This document shows, piece after piece, positions 58,452 to 64,000 of a DNA stretch of 64,000 nt. The stretch is taken from the NCBI GenBank assembly GCA_027704905.1, contig CM051022.1, positions 10,091,602 to 10,155,601 on the forward strand, written 5' to 3'. The notes under the pieces are model-generated. The model had not been told where the DNA came from and ran no database searches. It saw only the letters and a program-made list of their open reading frames with translations. Position 1 is the stretch's first letter, and every line of letters starts with the position of its first letter. The position numbers and the translations under genes are program-made. The stretch is from Muraenolepis orangiensis (taxonomy: Eukaryota > Chordata > Actinopteri > Gadiformes > Muraenolepididae).

Positions 58452-59643
58452 CTAATTATTTATCATTCTTGTTTTTATTGGATTGGAGATTGTTTAATCA
58501 GAGTCTAAAGTCTAAAGGTAAAGCTACACTAGGTCGTAGGGTAAAACACAGCTGGCACTCCTTACACTTATCACGGGTCTGCTTCTTCTATGTACCAGGA
58601 CAGGGGTAGTAGACTAAAGTAGTGAAGCTACGTGAAAGGGGTCCTTTTGTAACATCGAAAGCAAAGCCCCTTATCCTAACGTCCTCTTGTCTCTTCCGCT
58701 ACTTCTTCTTCTACTACTAAAGGCCCAGCGTTGCCCATGGCCACCGTGGACATCAAGAACCCGGAGATTCAAAACGCCCAGGGACACCGCTACCACAACA
58801 ACTCTCAGATGAACAACAACATGCACTCCTCCCTGCCCAAGAAGGAGAAGAAGGTGACCAAGGCCGACATCGACACTCTTCCAGTGAGAAGAGGCGCCTT
58901 GTTCCGGGTGACGTCTGCTGAATTAGTATGTCGATGGACACACCAGGCTATTTCATAGTTGTGTAAGCGCACGTACGAGTCATCTGCATCAGAAAATGAT
59001 GGCGATGATAAAACCTCCAAATAATTGTATATTTTAGCGATTGTGTCAATTCTGTCGATGGACCAATCCAAACACCATTTGACTTGTCCGTCAGCTCGAG
59101 CCCCACCCCCCTCCCCCATCCCCCATCCCTTTCTCCCATCATGCGTTCTAATGGACACTGGTTTTGATTTAGCATTATTAATCCACATCATCTAAGATGG
59201 TGGTATTCATAGCCTCCACCCCCGCCCCCCCACCACGGCTCGGCCCCTCCCCCTCCACCCCCATCAACCCCTGTGTCGTACCGTAACTTCGATAAATGAT
59301 TTATTGAATGGGGTCGAGGCTACTGCGTTCAGCCATCAATGAAAAATTAAGTTTCTATTGTAAATGTGTCCGATTTATCATTCTTGTTTTTATTGGATTG
59401 GAGATTGTTTAATCAGAGTCTAAAGTCTAAAGGTAAAGCTACACTAGGTTGTAGGGTAAAACACAGCTGACACTCCTTACACTTATCACGGGTCTGCTTC
59501 TTCTATGTACCAGGACAGGGGTAGTAGACTAAAGTAGTGAAGCTATGTGAAAGGGGTCCTTTTGTAACATCGAAAGCAAAGCCCCTTATCCTAACGTCCT
59601 CTTGTCTCTTCCGCTACTTCTTCTTCTACTACTAAAGGCCCAG
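58452..59643 (+). pseudogene. Decayed WASL copy: intron, exon A' and rearranged D' segment
   Basis: Exon A' at 58729-58883 lacks the 24-nt KGGKKKRL segment and a further 8 nt before the donor, so it is out of frame, and the donor is GTGAGA. After shortened intron A-B, about 59165-59370 is the same chimera as in the left units (intron A-B, proline-exon fragment, intron D-E). Then at about 59373 it returns to intron sequence upstream of exon A. Confidence 0.8.
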
Positions 59644-59806
59644 CGTTGCCCATGGCCACCGTGGACATCGAGAACCCGGAGATTCAAAACGCCCAGTGAC
59701 ACCGCTACCACAACAACTCTCAGATGAACAACAACATGCACTCCTCCCTGCCCAAGAAGGAGAAGAAGGTGACCAAGGCCGACATCGACACACCCAGCAA
59801 CTTCCA
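59644..59806 (+). pseudogene. Second decayed exon A'' with nonsense codon
   Basis: Both splice sites are kept and length is 163 nt (24-nt segment missing), but a TGA at 59697-59699 follows [15 protein letters not shown], and Lys is changed to Glu earlier in the exon. Confidence 0.85.
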
Positions 59807-60796
59807 GTGAGTAGAGGCGCCTTGTTCCGGGTGACGTCTACTGAATTAGTACTTTAATTTAGTTTGGGCATTCCATGCAATCGATGGACACACCAGGCTA
59901 TTTCATAGTTGTGTAAGCGCACGTACGAGTCATCTGCATCAGAAAATGATGGCGATGATAAAACCTCCAAATAATTATATATTTTAGCAATTGTCACTGG
60001 ATTGTCTCAATTCTGTCGACGTGTGTCAATAGTTCACGATGGACCAATCCAAACACCATTTGACTTGTCCGTCAGCTCGAGGCCCACCCCCATCTCTTTC
60101 TCCCATCATGCGTTCTAATGGACACTGGTTTTGATTTGGCATTATTAATCCACATCATCTAAGACGGTGGTATTCATAGCATTGGCCCGTATAATCATGT
60201 AGATCATGGAAATGGGATCAGTGGCGTTCATATCTGTTGGATTCAGATGTGCAGAACAGAACACGGGCTGAGCTGGAGTAGTGCTTCTGTCTTCCATCTG
60301 CAGCTGTCCATCACTGGACAGACTGGAGACTAGTTTGGAGTTTAAATGCTTTGTGTGGCCCCTCGATCGAACGCACACTCTCTTTGTTGACGGCACATTG
60401 TTCACTTATATGGACCCGATGGTCCGTTTTTGTAACTAATTCAATATTAATGTGGCATTTGATCAACGTGTCTCCCGTTTAAGCCCTCTCTCCCTTTCTC
60501 TATATTGTCTTACACACACACGCTCTGTCCCTGTCTCTCTGTGTGTGTCTCTCTCTGTATTGTCTTATACCCTTTCTCTCTCTGTCTGTGTCTACCTGTG
60601 TGTGTGTGTCTCTCTCTGTATTGTCTTATACCCTTTCTCTCTTTTTGTCTCTCTGTATTGTCTTACACCATCTGTGTGTGTGTCTCTCTGTATTGTCTTA
60701 CACCCTGTCTCCGTGTCTCTCTATGTATTGTCTTACACCCTCTCTCTGTGTCTCTCTCCTGTATTGACTTACACTCTCCCCTCTACCTCCCTTTAG

Positions 60797-60815
60797 GCAC
60801 AACACGGGATTTGAT
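60797..60815 (+). pseudogene. Shortened exon B
   Basis: Nineteen bases between TTTAG and GTAAGT; the 24 nt coding IGHVGWDP are missing, so the Cdc42-binding CRIB core is gone although phase is kept. Identical in form to six left-contig copies. Confidence 0.85.
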
Positions 60816-61651
60816 GTAAGTCAACTTTTGCACGTTTTTGCATCCATTTTCTCTCTTGAAGTTGAGTCAGGGTGGAAAACGATGGGACAAAGCTCTTGGC
60901 ACAGTTTGTAAAGGAACATGTTGTGGGGTGAATATTTTCATATTTTCCGCATAATCCACAAACTCTGGGCACAGCAAAAAAATAAAAGTAATTACGACAG
61001 ATTAAAGAAGTGTGGCGTCAGGTTGGCAGACAGGATTAATACATTTCATGGTTTAGTCAAAGCCATGTTTTTAAGTACGAGTCTGGCTTTTTAGGATGAA
61101 GCATGAGGATGGATGGATGGATGGATGGCAAATAATTGGATGGATTAAATGGATGGTTAGACGCATTTATGATCCAATGAATGAGAGTGGATGGCTGTAT
61201 GCATGGATGGATAGATGGAAGAATATGAGAATGGATTGGCCTAATGAAGGAATGAATCGATTAATAAACTTGACTGTCAATGGATCGCTAAATGCGTGAT
61301 GAATCTATGAGGTATAAGAGGAAATAATGAATTGATGAACCCTCGAATGGCCGTGCCAAGTCCTTGTACAAGTTATGCTTCGCCCTGTCGCACGATGAGT
61401 CTTATGTAAAGCTAGCATGCTGCACCGCATGGCGTGACTTAAGCTGGCGCTATTCATCATGGCAGTGGACACATGTACACTGTATTATACTGTGTTATAT
61501 ACCGTAGGAGGAGATGTGAATGCATGTTCTGGGGTGTGGGTGGCGGGGGATTTGAATGCATTATAACCAGGCATCTGGATTACTCATAATACTTGTGTTA
61601 ATGGAAATAATAATGCAAATGTCTTTTGTGTGTCTGTGCCATCGGAGTACA
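60816..61651 (+). other. Intron B-C of decayed WASL copy, first part
   Basis: Matches 44521-45360 including the GGAT-type tetranucleotide run (61100-61250). Interrupted at 61652 by an insertion. Confidence 0.75.
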
Positions 61652-63107
61652 CAAAACAAAAAATAATAAAAAATTAAAAAGATCGATTTTTTCATTTTTA
61701 GCAGCCGGCACGGCCGAAAGCTACCATCGAACGGCCCATAAATCGAAAGCTACCATCGGACTTCACGATCGCGACAACACCCCCCCCTCCCCCCGTTGGA
61801 CTTTGGACCATCACCCCCGCCCTTCTCCGCAACCACCCCCCCCTCGTTCTACCTCACGACATCCCCCTCACCCCCCTCCCCGTTCAACGATCGCGACAAC
61901 CCCTTCTCCCCAACCTCCCCCGTTGTATTGTTACCCACACCACCTCCCCTAGCCGCATCGAACACCCCTTCGTTCAATTTCACGACATCCCCTGCACCCC
62001 CCCCCCCGTTCTACTCCCCCCCACCCCCTCCCCCCCCCCCGCCCTCCCCCCCCCCCGCATCCGTTGTATTGTTACCCACACCACCTCCCCTAGCCGCATC
62101 GAACACCCCTTCGTTCAATTTCACGACATCCCCTGCATCCCCCCCCCCGTTCTACTCCACCCCACCCCCTCCCCCCCCCCCGCCCTCCCCCCCCCCCGCA
62201 TCCGTTGTATTGTTACCCACACCACCTCCCCTAGCCGCATCGAACACCCCTTCGTTCAATTTCACGACATCCCCTGCATCCCCCCCCCCGTTCTACTCCA
62301 CCCCACCCCCTCCCCCCCCCCCGCCCTCCCCCCCCCCCGCATCCGTTGTATTGTTACCCACACCACCTCCCCTAGCCGCATCGAACACCCCTTCGTTCAA
62401 TTTCACGACATCCCCTGCATCCCCCCCCCCATTCTACTCCCCCCCACCCCCTCCCCCCCCCCCCGCCCTCCCCCCCCCCCGCATCCATTGTATTGTTACC
62501 CACACCACCTCCCCTAGCCGCATCGAACACCCCTTCGTTCAATTTCACGACATCCCCTGCATCCCCCCCCCCATTCTACTCCCCCCCACCCCCTCCCCCC
62601 CCCCCGCATCCATTGTATTGTTACCCACACCACCTCCCCTAGCCGCATCGAACACCCCTTCGTTCAATTTCACGACATCCCCTGCATCCCCCCCCCCGTT
62701 CTACTTCACAACCTCCTCCCCCCACCCCCCCCCCGTTGGACTTTGACCAACACCCCCTCCCTTATCCGCTACCACCCCCCCTTCGTTGTACCTCACGACA
62801 TCCCCTCCATCCCCCCCCCCGTTCAACTTCAAGACCCCCTCCCCCCCCCCCCCCCCGTTGGACTTTGGACTTCACGATCGCGACAACCCCCCCCCCCCCC
62901 CCCGTTGGACTTCACGATCGCGACAACCCTCCCCCATCCCCCTGCTTTTGAAACATCACCGGTAAGTTTCGAATTTGTCCGGTAAAATCAAATCTCAAAG
63001 GGGGTCCTCCACAGAAAATTTTGCCTAGAACCGGCCCTGGGCCCAATCAACAGTGGGCCTGTCTGGGCCAAAAATGCCAGGGCCTAATTTTTGTCCCAGT
63101 CCAGGCC
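61652..63107. repeat. C-rich insertion in intron B-C
   Basis: The intron reads ggagtacac…tggcggc in other copies; here about 1.45 kb is inserted. It contains cytosine-rich repeats with atcgcgacaac spacers, then the minisatellite, then a GC-rich end (aaccggccctgggccc … ccaggcc). Origin unknown. The proline/serine-rich ORF of about 316 codons (61796-62746) is a product of the repeat. Confidence 0.7.
61920..62703. repeat. 141-bp C-rich minisatellite, about 5-6 units
   Basis: Unit starts (gcatcc) fall at about 62057, 62198, 62339, 62481 and 62606, so the period is 141-142 bp with a shortened unit of 125. Each unit has C-runs of 8-12 separated by acctcccctagccgcatcg and related spacers. The complementary strand is G-run rich. 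Confidence 0.85.
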
Positions 63108-63597
63108 TGGCGGCTATGTTGACTATTTAAGTATTTATTTATTTATGCTCAGGTTCAGAATTGTGTCATTTTCAGTTAAAGGCGTATGAGAAAAAATGTT
63201 GGTGGTGGACTGCTTACCCTGCTTGCTGTTTCCAGTTCCCATTAAAGAATGTTTACGGTCTCATAAGTGAACTCATGAATATCTTATAGCAGCTGCGGCA
63301 TATTGCAGTCATTTTGCTTAGCTACCACTAGGGGGCAGTAGAACATTGTTTTTGCGGCTACAGAGATCTGAAAACCCATTTTGCCTTTTCTTGCCCTTCT
63401 GTACCAAATAAATAAGCTTTAAGAAGACAGAATATTTCAAACGGCAAGTGTATTTTAAAGGAAATTCAAACCATAAAATACCATTTCAATCCTGTATGCT
63501 CCAAACCAAATCTATATCTGTACTGTTGGGTGGCCATAAAACATCAGAACTAAACGTATAAGAACGTATAAGAATATAATTTCCTCCCGACCCCCAG
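63108..63597 (+). other. Intron B-C of decayed WASL copy, second part
   Basis: Resumes the intron and matches about 45358-45860 with small indels. Nothing else recognised. Confidence 0.75.
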
Positions 63598-63739
63598 CTG
63601 AAGAACCAGGACCCCGAGCTGAAGCACCTGTTTGACATGTGCGGCATCTCGGAAGCCCAGCTGAAGGACAAGGAGACGTCCAAGGTCATCGAGAAGAAGG
63701 GCGGCGTGGAGGCGGTGAAGAACGAGCTGAGGAGACAAG
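63598..63739 (+). pseudogene. Exon C of decayed WASL copy
   Basis: One hundred and forty-two bases, in frame, with acceptor CCCCCAG and donor GTGAGC. It codes [47 protein letters not shown], lacking four residues (YEFI) of the 45861 exon. It is better kept than the left copies (no Pro or Cys changes). The locus continues past the window end; 63740-64000 is intron C-D. Confidence 0.85.
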
Positions 63740-64000
63740 GTGAGCAGCGGAACGTCTTCGGCTTTTTACGGTCCAGCCAAGATCCACACACAGATGGACA
63801 CATACAGGCAGACTGGGGTGCTTAGTGTTAACTCTTAAATTGTCTGTATCCGCGTTGTATGTAGATTAGATCTTCCTCTATTTCTACGTGGTTGTGTAAA
63901 ACGTTTATATTATACAGGTACCCTTTGGGTTTTGTGTATATTCGCAATTTGATTGATTTTGACAGTCTTTTATACGTCGTGGGTTCGTCAACTTCAACCT

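Noticed and set aside
61796..62746. 316-codon proline/serine-rich ORF
   Set aside because: Product of a 141-bp C-rich minisatellite within an intron insertion; no start context or homology.

Overview
The window reads as fish (teleost) genomic DNA. It has spliced exons of WASL (N-WASP) with GT/AG borders, a Ty3/Gypsy-type retroelement with the unusual Gmr1-like pol order, a hAT remnant, a tRNA-derived SINE and very many microsatellites and minisatellites. Gmr1-type elements were first described from Atlantic cod, so a gadiform source is a reasonable guess but is not proven here. A run of 1,000 N (34616-35615) divides the window into two contigs.

Right contig, + strand: the one well-preserved gene part is the 3' half of a WASL gene at 43217-48395. 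Its six exons code for the basic region, CRIB/GBD, proline-rich region, two WH2 motifs, the connector and the acidic tail, with all splice phases compatible. No WH1-domain exon is recognisable anywhere in the window. Upstream (36854-42915) lie two rounds of a repeated block that I call X-V-W-Z-Y, the first ending in the 3' end of a Gmr1-like element. Downstream, after the 3' flank (48396-50447), comes another X-W-Z-Y block, then a long minus-strand Gmr1-like element (51942-58446), then a decayed second WASL copy (58452-64000) with shortened exons, a nonsense codon, a frameshift and a C-rich 141-bp minisatellite in an intron.

Left contig, minus strand: 3921-24324 holds six head-to-tail units, about 2.7 kb in simplest form, of WASL exons B, C, D', E and sometimes A. 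All of the units retaining exon D' carry the same broken proline exon with an early stop, and nearly all carry shared in-frame 24-nt losses in the basic and CRIB segments. This is an amplified pseudogene array. It is followed by a plus-strand Gmr1-like element (24603-33292) with an internal 2.7-kb tandem duplication, then Y, Z and W.

Every shared block is in one orientation left of the N gap and in the opposite orientation right of it. Reversing the left contig would make the whole window a single tandem array of X-(V)-W-Z-Y-[Gmr1]-WASL units. The window therefore shows either a true palindromic amplification centred on the gap or a mis-oriented contig. The biology is locus amplification, transposon insertion followed by co-duplication, and decay of one actin-regulator gene; I see no operon-like system.
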